Shown here piece by piece: positions 1 through 10,402 of a DNA stretch of 64,000 bases. The notes beneath the pieces were generated by a model. The model ran no database searches, was not told where the DNA came from, and saw only the letters and a program-made list of their open reading frames with translations. Location of the stretch: NCBI RefSeq assembly GCF_023256195.1, contig NZ_JAGDWX010000012.1, forward strand, positions 26,685 to 90,684, in the 5' to 3' direction. The stretch is from Acidithiobacillus sp. GTDB lineage: Bacteria; Pseudomonadota; Gammaproteobacteria; Acidithiobacillales; Acidithiobacillaceae. Each line of letters begins with the position of its first letter. Position 1 is the first letter of the stretch. A program made the position numbers and the translations under genes.

Positions 1-37
1 AGGAATTAGTAGGATGCTCCCAGAGTGAGGTGAAGCA

Positions 38-523
38 ATGAAATTGACGACCAAAGGCCGCTACGCGGTCACTGCGATGCTCGATCTGGCCCTGCACCAA
101 GAGAGTGGGGTGGTGACCGTCGCCGATATCTCGCAGAGACAGCAGATCTCGGTGGCCTATCTGGAGCAGCTTTTTGGTCGGCTGCGCCGGCGGGGGCTGG
201 TCGAGAGCGTGCGTGGCCCCGGTGGTGGTTATCGCCTTGCCGATCCTAGGGCAGAAATTCCCTTGACCCAGATCGTCGAGGCGGTCAACGAATCTATCCA
301 CACCACCCAGTGTGGCGGCGATCCGGTGCAGTGTTGCAAAGGCGAAGGCCAGCAGTGTCTGACCCACGATCTCTGGGAAGCTCTGGGGCAGCGGATAGCG
401 GATTTTCTGGGTGGCATCACCCTGGCTCAATTGGTGGAAGAGCAGCGGCGCAAGGAGCAACAAGTGGCCGCTCCGATGCGCCTGACGGCGCGTGTCCGAC
501 CCAGTGAGCCCCTACACGGTTGA
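38..523 (+). CDS. iscR: Rrf2-family Fe-S regulator IscR
   Basis: [20 protein letters not shown] start, Rrf2 wHTH, Cys cluster [19 protein letters not shown]; first gene of isc operon. Confidence 0.95.
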   Translation: MKLTTKGRYAVTAMLDLALHQESGVVTVADISQRQQISVAYLEQLFGRLRRRGLVESVRGPGGGYRLADPRAEIPLTQIVEAVNESIHTTQCGGDPVQCCKGEGQQCLTHDLWEALGQRIADFLGGITLAQLVEEQRRKEQQVAAPMRLTARVRPSEPLHG

Positions 524-536
524 GGAGAATGTGACG

Positions 537-1805
537 ATGAATCAGGTCAAGTCCCTGTCGGATTGGAAGATGCAGTCGCTGGAAAGCATCCAGCAGCAAC
601 GTCCCATCTATCTCGACTATCAATCGACCACGCCGGTGGACCCGCTGGTCCTCGAGCAGATGCTGCCCTACCTGACCCAGGAATTCGGCAATCCGGCGAG
701 CCGCTCGCACAGCTACGGCTGGACCGCCGAGGAGGCGGTGGAGCGGGCGCGGCAGCAGGTGGCCGATGCCATCCACGCCGACCCCAAGGAAATCGTCTGG
801 ACATCGGGCGCGACGGAGTCGACCAACCTGGCCCTGAAGGGTGCGGCCCATTTCTATTCCGGCAAGGGCAAGCACCTCATTACGCTGCGTACCGAACACA
901 AGGCGACTTTGGACACCTGCCGCCAGTTGGAGCGCGAGGGTTTCGAGGTGACCTATTTGGATGTGCAGGAGAATGGTCTGGTGGATCTCGACGCTTTCGT
1001 CGCAGCTCTGCGTCCAGACACCATTCTCGCCTCCGTGCTGTTCGTGAACAACGAGATCGGCGTCATTCAGCCCATGGAGGAGATCGGTCGCATCCTGCGG
1101 GAGCGGAAGATCCTCTTCCACGTCGATGCCGTCCAGGCCCTGGGCAAGGTGCCCGTGGACGTGGAGGCTATCCACGCCGATCTCATGAGCCTGTCAGGGC
1201 ACAAGATCTACGGTCCCAAGGGTATCGGCGCCCTCTACGTGCGGCGCAAACCGCGGGTGCGGGTAGAGGCGCAGATCCACGGTGGCGGTCACGAGCGCGG
1301 CATGCGCTCCGGCACCCTGCCGACGCATCAGATCGTCGGCATGGGGGCGGCAGCGGAACTGGCGGTGCAGTCCATGGAAAGCGACTCCCGCCGTATTCGG
1401 CAACTGCGCGACCGGCTTTGGCATGGTATCCAGGAGCGGGTGGAGGAGGTCTATGTCAACGGTGACATGGAGCACCGGGTACCACACAATCTCAATGTGA
1501 GCTTTGCCTTCGTGGAAGGCGAGTCGCTACTGATGGCTCTAAAGGGGATTGCGGTATCCAGTGGTTCTGCCTGCACCTCGGCGAGTCTCGAGCCCTCCTA
1601 CGTATTGCGGGCGCTGGGCAAGTCCGATGAGCTGGCCCACAGCTCCATACGCTTCGGCATCGGTCGCTACACCACCGAGGAAGAGATCGATACCACCATC
1701 GAACTCATTGCCGCCAAGGTGGGCAAGCTGCGTGAGCTCTCGCCACTATGGGAGATGCATCAGGAAGGTATCGACCTCAACAGTATTCAGTGGGCGGCGC
1801 ACTGA
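537..1805 (+). CDS. iscS: cysteine desulfurase IscS
   Basis: [53 protein letters not shown]; internal ATG at 537 preferred over ORF start 492. Confidence 0.96.
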   Translation: MNQVKSLSDWKMQSLESIQQQRPIYLDYQSTTPVDPLVLEQMLPYLTQEFGNPASRSHSYGWTAEEAVERARQQVADAIHADPKEIVWTSGATESTNLALKGAAHFYSGKGKHLITLRTEHKATLDTCRQLEREGFEVTYLDVQENGLVDLDAFVAALRPDTILASVLFVNNEIGVIQPMEEIGRILRERKILFHVDAVQALGKVPVDVEAIHADLMSLSGHKIYGPKGIGALYVRRKPRVRVEAQIHGGGHERGMRSGTLPTHQIVGMGAAAELAVQSMESDSRRIRQLRDRLWHGIQERVEEVYVNGDMEHRVPHNLNVSFAFVEGESLLMALKGIAVSSGSACTSASLEPSYVLRALGKSDELAHSSIRFGIGRYTTEEEIDTTIELIAAKVGKLRELSPLWEMHQEGIDLNSIQWAAH

Positions 1806-1852
1806 GCTTTTTGCCCGTCGCAAGATCGGAATCGAGAAAGGAGTGAATTACC

Positions 1853-2278
1853 ATGGCCTACAGTGAAAAAGTCATCGATCATTATGAGAATCCGCGCAAT
1901 GTCGGGAGTTTCGACAAGGGCGATGAGTCCGTTGGCACCGGCATGGTGGGCGCGCCAGCCTGTGGTGACGTCATGCGTCTGCAGATCCGGGTGAACGAGC
2001 AGGGCATCATCGAGGACGCCCGCTTCAAGACCTACGGTTGCGGTTCTGCCATTGCCTCGTCGTCCTTGGTGACCGAGTGGGTGAAGGGCAAGACCCTGGA
2101 CGAGGCCATGACCATCAAGAACAGTCAGATCGCCGAGGAGCTGGAGCTCCCTCCCGTGAAGATCCACTGCTCGGTGCTGGCGGAGGATGCCATCAAGGCC
2201 GCGGTGCAGGACTACCTCCAGAAGCACGGGGGTGCTGCCGAAAATCACAGCGTCGCCGCTGAAGCCGCGAGTCACTGA
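1853..2278 (+). CDS. iscU: Fe-S scaffold protein IscU
   Basis: MAYSEKVIDHYENPRNVGSF, GAPACGDVMRLQI, KTYGCGSAIASSS, VKIHCSVLAEDAI. Confidence 0.97.
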   Translation: MAYSEKVIDHYENPRNVGSFDKGDESVGTGMVGAPACGDVMRLQIRVNEQGIIEDARFKTYGCGSAIASSSLVTEWVKGKTLDEAMTIKNSQIAEELELPPVKIHCSVLAEDAIKAAVQDYLQKHGGAAENHSVAAEAASH

Positions 2279-2287
2279 GGTAAGGCC

Positions 2288-2611
2288 ATGGCCATCGTCA
2301 TGACGGAACGGGCTGCCGATCAGGTGCGTCGCAGCCTCGCCAAACGCGGCAAGGGACAGGGTATCCGCATCGGGGTCAAGACCAGCGGTTGCTCGGGCCT
2401 TTCCTACGTGATGGAGTTCGTGGACGAGCCAAGGCCCGAGGATCGGGTGTTCAGCCACGAGGACGTACGACTCTTCGTGGATCCCAAAAGCCTGATCTAT
2501 CTGGACGGGACGGAGCTGGATTTCACCCGGGAGGGTCTGAATCAGGGCTTTCGCTTCAACAACCCCAATGTCAAGAACACCTGTGGTTGCGGCGAGAGTT
2601 TCACGACCTGA
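2288..2611 (+). CDS. iscA: A-type Fe-S carrier IscA
   Basis: [16 protein letters not shown] and C-terminal CGCGESF. Confidence 0.96.
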   Translation: MAIVMTERAADQVRRSLAKRGKGQGIRIGVKTSGCSGLSYVMEFVDEPRPEDRVFSHEDVRLFVDPKSLIYLDGTELDFTREGLNQGFRFNNPNVKNTCGCGESFTT

Positions 2612-3234
2612 TGGCCGTGCTCCACTGTTCTCAGTGCGGGGCCGAGTACGCTCCCTGTAGCGTGCTTTGTCCCGCCTGCGGTGCCCTGCTGCCCTTTGAT
2701 CCCTCCTGCAGCCTCTTTGCCGTTCTAGGGCTCGGTGAATCCTACGACCTGGATGGGACGGACCTGCGCACGCGCGCCGTGGAGCTGCAGCGGCGGCTCC
2801 ATCCCGACCGTTTTGCCCAGGCTCCGGCATCCTTGCAGCGTCGCTCGCTGGAATGGAGCACGCGGATCAATGAAGCGGCGGCGGTGCTTGGGGATCCCTT
2901 GCGCCGCGCCGACTATCTGTTCGCGCGCCGCTACGGACGCTCAGCCCTTAGCGAAGCCCAGGGTAGCATTCGCGATCCGGAGCTCCTCATGCGGCAGATG
3001 GAGCTCCGGGAGCAGCTGGAAGCCATCAGCGAAGCGCGCGACCAGGCGGCCCTGGATGCCTTGCGCAGGCAGATCGCCGAAGATGAGCAGCGTTTGCAGC
3101 AGCAGGTGGCTCAAAATCTTGCGGTAGTCGAGGGTGGCAATGAGGCTCTGGCCGGCGCCCTGCAGGAGTGGCAGTATCTGCGCAAGTTGCGGGCCGAGCT
3201 GGATCGCAGTGAAGAGTCCTGGGATTTCGCCTAG
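2611..3234 (+). CDS. hscB: co-chaperone HscB with N-terminal tetracysteine motif
   Basis: J-domain HPD (RRLHPDRFA), C-terminal helical domain, position before hscA; ATG at 2611 within longer ORF. Confidence 0.92.
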   Translation: MAVLHCSQCGAEYAPCSVLCPACGALLPFDPSCSLFAVLGLGESYDLDGTDLRTRAVELQRRLHPDRFAQAPASLQRRSLEWSTRINEAAAVLGDPLRRADYLFARRYGRSALSEAQGSIRDPELLMRQMELREQLEAISEARDQAALDALRRQIAEDEQRLQQQVAQNLAVVEGGNEALAGALQEWQYLRKLRAELDRSEESWDFA

Positions 3235-3267
3235 GACGAGCCGGGCGTAAAGCACGAGGAGAGAACC

Positions 3268-5133
3268 ATGGCGTTGATGCAGATTGCCGAACCGGGCCAG
3301 AGTGGCGCTCCCCACGAGCGGCGTCTGGCCATCGGTATCGATCTCGGCACGACCCATTCCCTGGTGGCGACAGTGCGCTCGGCCATACCCGAGACCATTC
3401 CCGATGCCGAGGGGCGCGTGCTGCTGCCCTCGGTAGTGCACTACGCTGCCGATGGACGGGTGGCAGTGGGCTACGAGGCCCGCGCCGCCGCTGTTGAGGA
3501 TCCGCACAACACCATCGCTTCCGTGAAGCGCTTCATGGGGCGAGGAGCCGCCGATGTCGGCCGCCTTGCCGGGCACCTGCCCTTCGAGATCGTGCCTGGG
3601 GATGGCATGGTGCGGATCCGTACCGTCGCCGGCGACAAGAGTCCGGTGGAGGTCTCCGCCGAGATCCTCAAGGTTCTCAAGGAGCGGGCCGTGGCCGCCC
3701 TGGGTGAGGAGCCTCAGGGTGCGGTCATCACCGTGCCGGCCTATTTCGACGACGCGCAGCGGCAGGCCACCAAGGACGCCGCTGCCTTGGCCGGTCTGCC
3801 GGTGCTGCGTCTGCTGGCGGAACCCACGGCGGCAGCGGTGGCCTACGGCCTCGACAAGAACTCCCGCGGTCTCTATGCCGTTTTTGATCTGGGCGGCGGA
3901 ACCTTCGATTTCTCTCTGTTGCGTCTGCAGCAGGGGGTTTTCGAGGTACTGGCGACCGCGGGGGATGCCGCCCTGGGTGGCGACGATATGGACCACGCCA
4001 TAGCCGAGCACTTGCTGGCAGAGTTCCCCGACTACGCCGGGGATGCGGGTTTCCGGCGACAGAGCCTGCAGCTTGCGCGCGGCCTGAAGGAGCGTTTGAG
4101 CGAGGCGGATATGGCCAGTGCGCAGCTGGTGCTGCCCACCGGCGAGAGCCGCAGCTGGACGCTGCAGCGCCGCGATCTGGAGAATTGGATCCAGCCCATC
4201 CTGCAGAAAACCCTGACGCCCTGCCGGCGAGCCTTGCGCGATGCGGGGGTGGAGCGCTCTGCCATCGACGGCGTGGTACTGGTGGGGGGCGCGACCCGCG
4301 TGCCCTTGCTGCAGCGCATGGTGGCGGAATTCTTTGGCCGGGAACCCCTCACGGACATCGACCCCGATCGCGTGGTCGCACTGGGTGCGGCCATACAGGC
4401 CGATGCCCTGGTGGGCAATCAGCGCGAAGATCTTCTGCTCATGGACGTTCTGCCCTTGTCTTTGGGACTGGAAACCATGGGCGGGCTGGTGGAGAAGATC
4501 ATTCCCCGCAATACTCCCATCCCCGTGTCCCGTGCCCAGGAGTTCACCACCTTCAAGGATGGCCAGACGGCCATGTCCATCCACGTGTTGCAGGGCGAGC
4601 GGGACCGGGTGGAGGACAATCGCTCGCTGGCGCGTTTCACTCTGCGTGGCATTCCTCCCATGGTCGCGGGACAGGCGCGTATCCGCGTGACTTTCCAGGT
4701 GGATGCCGATGGCCTGCTGGCGGTCAGCGCCGAGGAAACCAGTACCGGGGTACGCGCCGAGGTACAAGTGAAACCCTCCTACGGTCTCGACGATGCGGCC
4801 ATCACCCAGATGCTCCAGGACGCGCTGCAGCATGCCGCCGACGACGTCGAGCATCGCCGCCTGGCTGAGGCCCGGGTGGAAGGTGAGCGGGCGCGCGAGG
4901 CCCTGGCAACGGCCATGGCCGCAGACGCAGCCTTGCTGTCGGAGTCGGAACGCCAAGCCATCGAGGCGGCTCGAGTCGATCTGGAGCGAGCTCTGGCGGG
5001 AACCGACGCCGACGCCATCACCGCGGCCACGGAGGCCCTGGAGAAGGCGGCCGAAGTGCTGGTGGAACGACGCATGAATCAGGCCGTGCGCAGCGCCATG
5101 GCCGGCCACTCCATCGACGAATGGAAGAACTGA
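3268..5133 (+). CDS. hscA: Hsp70-family chaperone HscA
   Basis: [37 protein letters not shown]; isc operon position. Confidence 0.96.
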   Translation: MALMQIAEPGQSGAPHERRLAIGIDLGTTHSLVATVRSAIPETIPDAEGRVLLPSVVHYAADGRVAVGYEARAAAVEDPHNTIASVKRFMGRGAADVGRLAGHLPFEIVPGDGMVRIRTVAGDKSPVEVSAEILKVLKERAVAALGEEPQGAVITVPAYFDDAQRQATKDAAALAGLPVLRLLAEPTAAAVAYGLDKNSRGLYAVFDLGGGTFDFSLLRLQQGVFEVLATAGDAALGGDDMDHAIAEHLLAEFPDYAGDAGFRRQSLQLARGLKERLSEADMASAQLVLPTGESRSWTLQRRDLENWIQPILQKTLTPCRRALRDAGVERSAIDGVVLVGGATRVPLLQRMVAEFFGREPLTDIDPDRVVALGAAIQADALVGNQREDLLLMDVLPLSLGLETMGGLVEKIIPRNTPIPVSRAQEFTTFKDGQTAMSIHVLQGERDRVEDNRSLARFTLRGIPPMVAGQARIRVTFQVDADGLLAVSAEETSTGVRAEVQVKPSYGLDDAAITQMLQDALQHAADDVEHRRLAEARVEGERAREALATAMAADAALLSESERQAIEAARVDLERALAGTDADAITAATEALEKAAEVLVERRMNQAVRSAMAGHSIDEWKN

Positions 5134-5472
5134 ATGACCCACATCCGTGTCCTGCCTCACCACGAACTCTGTCCCGAAGGCGCCGAATTCGATGCCGAAC
5201 CCGGAGAGAGCATCATCGAAGCGGCGCTGCGCAACGGCGTGCACATCGAGCACGCCTGCGAGATGTCCTGTGCCTGTACCACCTGCCACGTGATCCTGCG
5301 GGAGGGTTTCGACAGTCTCGAACCCGCCGAGGAAAAGGAAGAGGATCTCCTGGACAAGGCCTGGGGCCTGGAGCCCACTTCCCGATTGAGCTGTCAGGCC
5401 AAGGTAGGCGACACCGATCTGGTCATCGAGGTTCCCAAGTACACCATCAATCTGGAAAAGGAGCGACACTGA
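5134..5472 (+). CDS. fdx: ISC-type 2Fe-2S ferredoxin
   Basis: CEMSCACTTCHVI cluster motif. Confidence 0.95.
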   Translation: MTHIRVLPHHELCPEGAEFDAEPGESIIEAALRNGVHIEHACEMSCACTTCHVILREGFDSLEPAEEKEEDLLDKAWGLEPTSRLSCQAKVGDTDLVIEVPKYTINLEKERH

Positions 5473-5666
5473 TGCGTTGGACGGACACGCAGGATATCGC
5501 CATCGCTCTGGATGAGGCCCACCCCGATGTGGACGTGGCGCGCATCCGCTTCACGGATCTCCATCGCTGGGTGACGGAACTGCCGGAGTTCGAGGACGAC
5601 CCCCAGCGCTCCAACGAGGGTATCCTGGAGGCCATTCAGATGGCCTGGCTCGCCGAAAGGGATTGA
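5472..5666 (+). CDS. iscX: IscX family protein
   Basis: MRWTDTQDIAIALDEAHPDVD...FEDDPQRSNEGILEAIQMAWLAERD. Confidence 0.94.
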   Translation: MRWTDTQDIAIALDEAHPDVDVARIRFTDLHRWVTELPEFEDDPQRSNEGILEAIQMAWLAERD

Positions 5667-5673
5667 GCCGGGC

Positions 5674-6720
5674 GTGGCGCGGATCGTCGTCGCCCTGTCG
5701 GGTGGGGTGGACTCGGCGGTGGCGGCAGCGCTTTTGGCCGAGGCGGGTCACGATCTGCTGGGTGTTACCCTCCGCCTCTGGCCGCAAAGTCGCTGCTGCG
5801 ATGAGCGGGATATCGAGGATGCGGCGGACCTGTGCGCACAGCTGGGCATCCCTTACCAGGTGCTGGACTACCGGCAGCGTTTTCGCGAGGCCATCGTCGA
5901 GCCCTTCGTTGCCGACTATCTGGCCGGGCGCACGCCCAATCCTTGTGCGCGCTGCAATCAACTCCTGAAATTCGACGCCCTGTGGCAGGAAGCGGCCGCT
6001 CTGGGTGCGGACTTCCTGGCGACGGGACATTACGTTCGTCTGCAGCAGCAGGGAGAGGACTGGCAGCTCTGGCGCGCCTTGGACCATCGCAAGGATCAAT
6101 CCTACTTCCTTTTTGCCCTGCCGGCGCAGCTTCTGCCCCGGCTGCGCTTCCCGCTGGGCGAGTGGCGCAAGGAAGAAGTGCGTGCTTGGGCGCAGCAGCG
6201 TGGTCTGAAGATTGCCGGAAAAGGGGACTCCCAGGATCTGTGTTTCATCCCGGGAGGCGATACCGGCGCCTTTGTCAAGGCACACGCCCCGGTAGCCGTT
6301 GAGGCTGGGGAGATCGTCGACGACACCGGGGCGGTGCTGGGGCGGCACGAGGGTCTGGTGCACTACACCGTCGGTCAACGTCGGGGTCTGGGTGGCGGAG
6401 CTGCAGAGCCGCGCTACGTCGTCGCCTTGGATAGCGCGCACAATCGCCTGCGGGTGGGCCCCGAGGCCGCCCTCTACCGAAACGAGACGGCGTTGCGGGA
6501 CTGCAACTGGTTGACAAGTCAGAGGGCTGGGCCCGACACTCCCGTTGCGGTCAAGTTGCGCTACGCGGCCGCTCCCGTTGCGGCGACGCTGCAGCCGCTG
6601 GAGGGAGCCGCGGCAAAGCTGCGCTTCGCGGCGCCGCAGCGGGCCATTACTCCCGGTCAGGCGGCGGTGTGCTACGATGGCGAGCGCCTGCTGGGGGGCG
6701 GCTGGATCGTTGACGGGTGA
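5674..6720 (+). CDS. mnmA: tRNA-specific 2-thiouridylase MnmA
   Basis: GTG start; SGGVDSAVAAALL, NPCARCNQLLKFD, GDSQDLCFIP, HYTVGQRRGLG. Confidence 0.95.
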   Translation: MARIVVALSGGVDSAVAAALLAEAGHDLLGVTLRLWPQSRCCDERDIEDAADLCAQLGIPYQVLDYRQRFREAIVEPFVADYLAGRTPNPCARCNQLLKFDALWQEAAALGADFLATGHYVRLQQQGEDWQLWRALDHRKDQSYFLFALPAQLLPRLRFPLGEWRKEEVRAWAQQRGLKIAGKGDSQDLCFIPGGDTGAFVKAHAPVAVEAGEIVDDTGAVLGRHEGLVHYTVGQRRGLGGGAAEPRYVVALDSAHNRLRVGPEAALYRNETALRDCNWLTSQRAGPDTPVAVKLRYAAAPVAATLQPLEGAAAKLRFAAPQRAITPGQAAVCYDGERLLGGGWIVDG

Positions 6721-6762
6721 GGCATGCGTTGGAATTGGGTTCTGAGGGAGGGGCGAGAACCA

Positions 6763-7506
6763 GTGTCCGATCTCGAGCAAGGCAAAACCGTCTACCGCAT
6801 CCTGGTGGTGGAGGATGAGGAAGGCATCCAGGAGCTCTTGCGTCTGAGCCTGCAGAAGCAGGGCTTCGAGGTGACCTGTGTGGCGAGTGTGGAGCAGGCC
6901 GAGGAACGCCTGCAGGATCCCATGCCGCATCTCGTCGTTCTGGACTGGATGCTCCCCGGCGAGAGCGGCGTGGCCTGGTGCCGCAGTCTGCGTCGCCAGG
7001 AGCGGACCCAGAGCCTGCCCATCATCGTCCTCACCGCCCGCGGGGAGGAAGGGGATCGAGTCCATGGCCTCGAGTCGGGCGCCGATGATTATCTGTCCAA
7101 GCCCTTTTCCCCGCGGGAGCTGGGCGCCCGGGTTCAGGCACTGCTGCGCCGCAGCTACGGCGGACTGACACCCAGCCACGTTCGCATCGGCGACCTGCTG
7201 GTGGATATCAAGGCGCATCGCGTCATGCTCGACGAAGCGCTGGTGTCCATGGGCCCAACGGAGTTTCGCATGCTGCGTCTCTTCGCCACCAATCCCGACC
7301 GCGTCTACTCGCGCGAGGCGCTGCTGGATCACATCTGGGGACGGCAAAGCTTCATCGAGGAGCGTACGGTGGACGTCCACATTCGCCGTCTGCGTCGCGC
7401 CTTGGCCAAGGTGGGCTATGCCAACATCATCGAGACGGTGCGCGGTGAGGGTTACCGCTGCAACCCTCTGGCCCCCCGCGGGGTCATGGTGGAGGAGGAT
7501 GCGTGA
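6763..7506 (+). CDS. phoB: phosphate regulon response regulator PhoB
   Basis: Receiver domain plus OmpR-type DNA-binding domain (GPTEFRMLRLFATNPDRVYSREALLDHIWG); GTG 6763 follows GGGAGGGG. Confidence 0.93.
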   Translation: MSDLEQGKTVYRILVVEDEEGIQELLRLSLQKQGFEVTCVASVEQAEERLQDPMPHLVVLDWMLPGESGVAWCRSLRRQERTQSLPIIVLTARGEEGDRVHGLESGADDYLSKPFSPRELGARVQALLRRSYGGLTPSHVRIGDLLVDIKAHRVMLDEALVSMGPTEFRMLRLFATNPDRVYSREALLDHIWGRQSFIEERTVDVHIRRLRRALAKVGYANIIETVRGEGYRCNPLAPRGVMVEEDA

Positions 7507-8858
7507 GTTTTCTGCGGGCCTGGTTCCCGCTGCTGCTGCCCCTGGGTCTCGCCCTGCTGTGGTGGTGGGGCCAGGTCCCGCTGCACCAGATCGCCGCCTT
7601 TCTCTGGGTGTCCGCCTTCGTCGCGGCACTGTGGGTGGGCTGGCACCGGCAGCAGGCCCTGCGCTTTCGCGCTTGGTTCCGGGAAAAGCGCACCAGCATG
7701 CCGCCCTTGAGTGCGGGGATCTGGGAGGAGACCTTTGCTGAGGGCTATCACTGGCGTCGGCATCAGGAAATCACCCAGCGCCAGTTGAGTGCCCAGATCG
7801 TGCAGCTGCGCGACGCCCTGCAGGCCATGCCCGACGCCGTCATCCTGATGGACGAGGATGGTCGTCTGCTCTGGGTGAATCCGGCGGCGGTACAGCTCCT
7901 CGGTCTGCACTGGCCCGACGATCTCGGCAAACCCTTTGCCTACTGGCTGCGGCTGCCGCAGATGCGTCAGTTTCTGGGGGGTGAGGGCAGCACAGCCATC
8001 CAGATGCCCATGCCCCGGGATCCGGAGCGGGTGGTGGAGGGGCTACGCTATCCCCTGGGCGATGCCGGGGCCTTGGTACTCTTTCGCGACATCACCCGCC
8101 TGCGCCAGCTGGAGCAGGTGCGCCAGGATTTCGTCGCCAACGTCTCCCACGAGTTGCGCAGCCCCCTGACCGTCATTCGCGGCTTTCTCGAGAATCTGCT
8201 GGACGGTCCGCTGGGCCGGGATGCCGAAGTCGGTCCGCAGTTGCGGCTGATGGAGACCCAGAGCCAGAGGATGCAGTCTCTGGTGGAGGATCTCCTGTCC
8301 CTGGCCCGCATGGAATCGACGGAGCCCGATCCGCAGCGCCTCCAGGAACTCTTTCCCGCGGAGCTCTTGCGGCGCAGCCTGAGCAGCCTCGCCCCCCAGA
8401 TTCAAGAAAAGGCCCTGCAGCTGCAGCTGGAGGTGGACGAGGAGCTCGCCATCCTCGCCGAACCGCTGGATATCCAGAGCATCGTCCACAATCTCGTGGA
8501 CAACGCCGTGAAATACTCTCCCGCAGGTCGTGCCATCCGCGTGTTCTGGCTCGAGCTGGCTACGGAGCTGCTGTTTGCGGTGGAAGATCAGGGCGATGGT
8601 ATCGCGCCCGAGCATCTGCGTCGCATCACCGAGCGCTTCTATCGCGTCGATCGCGGTCGCTCCCGGCGTGTCGGCGGTACGGGCCTGGGCCTTGCCATCG
8701 TCCGCCATGCGGTGGAGCGTTACCACGGACGCCTGGAGATCGATAGCGAGCCTGGACATGGCTCGGTCTTCCGCGTCCATTTTCCCCAGGCCTTGGGTCG
8801 TCGCCGTAAGCTGCAGAGAGACCCCGAGGCGCAGGCCGCTGTCATCAAAGTGTCATAA
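7503..8858 (+). CDS. phoR: phosphate regulon sensor kinase PhoR
   Basis: PAS region, H-box VANVSHELRSPLTVIRGFLE, N/G boxes; overlaps phoB end. Confidence 0.93.
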   Translation: MSFLRAWFPLLLPLGLALLWWWGQVPLHQIAAFLWVSAFVAALWVGWHRQQALRFRAWFREKRTSMPPLSAGIWEETFAEGYHWRRHQEITQRQLSAQIVQLRDALQAMPDAVILMDEDGRLLWVNPAAVQLLGLHWPDDLGKPFAYWLRLPQMRQFLGGEGSTAIQMPMPRDPERVVEGLRYPLGDAGALVLFRDITRLRQLEQVRQDFVANVSHELRSPLTVIRGFLENLLDGPLGRDAEVGPQLRLMETQSQRMQSLVEDLLSLARMESTEPDPQRLQELFPAELLRRSLSSLAPQIQEKALQLQLEVDEELAILAEPLDIQSIVHNLVDNAVKYSPAGRAIRVFWLELATELLFAVEDQGDGIAPEHLRRITERFYRVDRGRSRRVGGTGLGLAIVRHAVERYHGRLEIDSEPGHGSVFRVHFPQALGRRRKLQRDPEAQAAVIKVS

Positions 8859-8872
8859 AATACCGTTATACT
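8839..8872 (+). promoter_or_regulatory. PHO box plus -10 (PhoB-dependent promoter)
   Basis: CTGTCAT-CAAA-GTGTCAT (8839-8856), 10 bp, TATACT (8867-8872); upstream of pstB. Confidence 0.8.
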
Positions 8873-8891
8873 CGGGAAGATTTTTACTCGG

Positions 8892-9671
8892 ATGGGGGAC
8901 AACATGGCGGAGCAAGGCAAGCCCAAGATCAAGGTAAGCCACCTGGATTTTTTCTATGGTAACAATAAGGCGCTGAAAGATATCAACATCGAGCTTCCCG
9001 AAAAGCAGGTGACGGCCTTCATCGGTCCCTCCGGTTGCGGCAAGTCGACCCTGCTGCGGGTATTCAACCGCATGTACTCCCTCTATCCGGGCCAACGGGC
9101 AACGGGGCAGGTGCTGCTGGACGGCGAGGACATCCTCAGTCCCAGCATCGACGTCAACCTGCTTCGGGCCAAGGTGGGGATGGTCTTCCAGAAGCCGACG
9201 CCTTTTCCCATGTCCATCTACGATAACATTGCCTTCGGCATCCGCCTCTACGAGAAGCTGCGCAAGGTGGAGATGGACGAGCGTGTCGAGCAGGCCCTGC
9301 GGCAGGCAGCCCTCTGGGATGAGGTCAAGGACAAGCTCAAGGCCAGTGGTCTGAGTCTCTCGGGCGGCCAGCAGCAGCGCCTCTGCATCGCCCGGGCGGT
9401 GGCCGTCAAGCCCGAGGTCATCCTTCTGGATGAGCCCACATCGGCCCTGGATCCCATCGCGACCCTGAAGATCGAGGAACTGGTCAGCGAGCTGCGCGAT
9501 CGTTTCACCATCCTTATCGTCACGCACAACATGCAGCAGGCGGCCCGCGTGTCCAACTTCACTGCCTTCATGTACCTGGGGGAGATGGTGGAGTTTGGCC
9601 CGACCCAGCAGCTCTTCACCAACCCGCAACAGAAACAGACGGAAGATTACATCACCGGTCGCTACGGCTAA
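8892..9671 (+). CDS. pstB: phosphate ABC transporter ATPase PstB
   Basis: Walker [36 protein letters not shown]. Confidence 0.94.
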   Translation: MGDNMAEQGKPKIKVSHLDFFYGNNKALKDINIELPEKQVTAFIGPSGCGKSTLLRVFNRMYSLYPGQRATGQVLLDGEDILSPSIDVNLLRAKVGMVFQKPTPFPMSIYDNIAFGIRLYEKLRKVEMDERVEQALRQAALWDEVKDKLKASGLSLSGGQQQRLCIARAVAVKPEVILLDEPTSALDPIATLKIEELVSELRDRFTILIVTHNMQQAARVSNFTAFMYLGEMVEFGPTQQLFTNPQQKQTEDYITGRYG

Positions 9672-9682
9672 GGAGTACGGTC

Positions 9683-10402
9683 ATGGACAAAGAACCCCAC
9701 ATCTCGCAGCGTTTCGACGAAGAACTTCAGGGTGTACACGAACTGGTCCTGACCATGGCAGGCGTCGTCGAGGATCAGTTCGCCAATGCCATGCTGGCTT
9801 TGCAGCACCAGGATAGTGAGTTGGCCAATGAGATCATTTCTCGGGACGCCGTGGTCAATGGCTATGAGGTCCGCATCGAGGAAGAGTGCATCGGTATTCT
9901 GGCGCGACGGCAGCCGGCGGCCGGCGATCTGCGTCTGGTGATGACCCTCATCAAGACCATCGCCGACCTGGAGCGCATCGGCGACAAGGCTGCCAAGATC
10001 GCCAACATGGTGCTGTCCATGGGGCACGGTTCCCAAGGGATCCACAGCAATTTTCTGCGGGACGTCCACGGCATGGGCGAGTATGCCCTGCGCATGCTGC
10101 GCGAGGCCATGGATGCACTGGCTCGGGCCGATGCCGATGCGGCCATCCGCATCGCCCGTGGTGACGAGGAACTCAATCAGGAGTACCGCGCGGCGACGCG
10201 GCGCCTGGTGACCTACATGATGGAGGATCCACGTACCATCACCGCCGCCATCGACGCTCTGTTCATCGCCAAGGCCGTGGAGCGCGTCGGTGATCATGCC
10301 CGCAACGTCTGCGAGTACGTGATCTACCTTGCCAAGGGGCGCAATGTCCGCCATATTCCCTTGGAACAGGTTGCCAAAGACCTCCAGAAAGGAGCTTCAT
10401 GA
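9683..10402 (+). CDS. phoU: phosphate signalling protein PhoU
   Basis: HISQRFDEELQGVHELVLTMAGVVE; conserved PhoU helices (IGDKAAKIANM, VGDHARNVCEYVIY). Confidence 0.94.
   Translation: MDKEPHISQRFDEELQGVHELVLTMAGVVEDQFANAMLALQHQDSELANEIISRDAVVNGYEVRIEEECIGILARRQPAAGDLRLVMTLIKTIADLERIGDKAAKIANMVLSMGHGSQGIHSNFLRDVHGMGEYALRMLREAMDALARADADAAIRIARGDEELNQEYRAATRRLVTYMMEDPRTITAAIDALFIAKAVERVGDHARNVCEYVIYLAKGRNVRHIPLEQVAKDLQKGAS

Noticed and set aside
2941-5469. 842-aa minus-strand ORF opposite hscA/hscB
   Set aside because: Antisense shadow of a confidently coding plus-strand gene in GC-rich DNA; no recognisable domain.
5551-7629. 692-aa minus-strand ORF opposite mnmA/phoB
   Set aside because: Same GC-driven antisense artefact; covers parts of several real genes.
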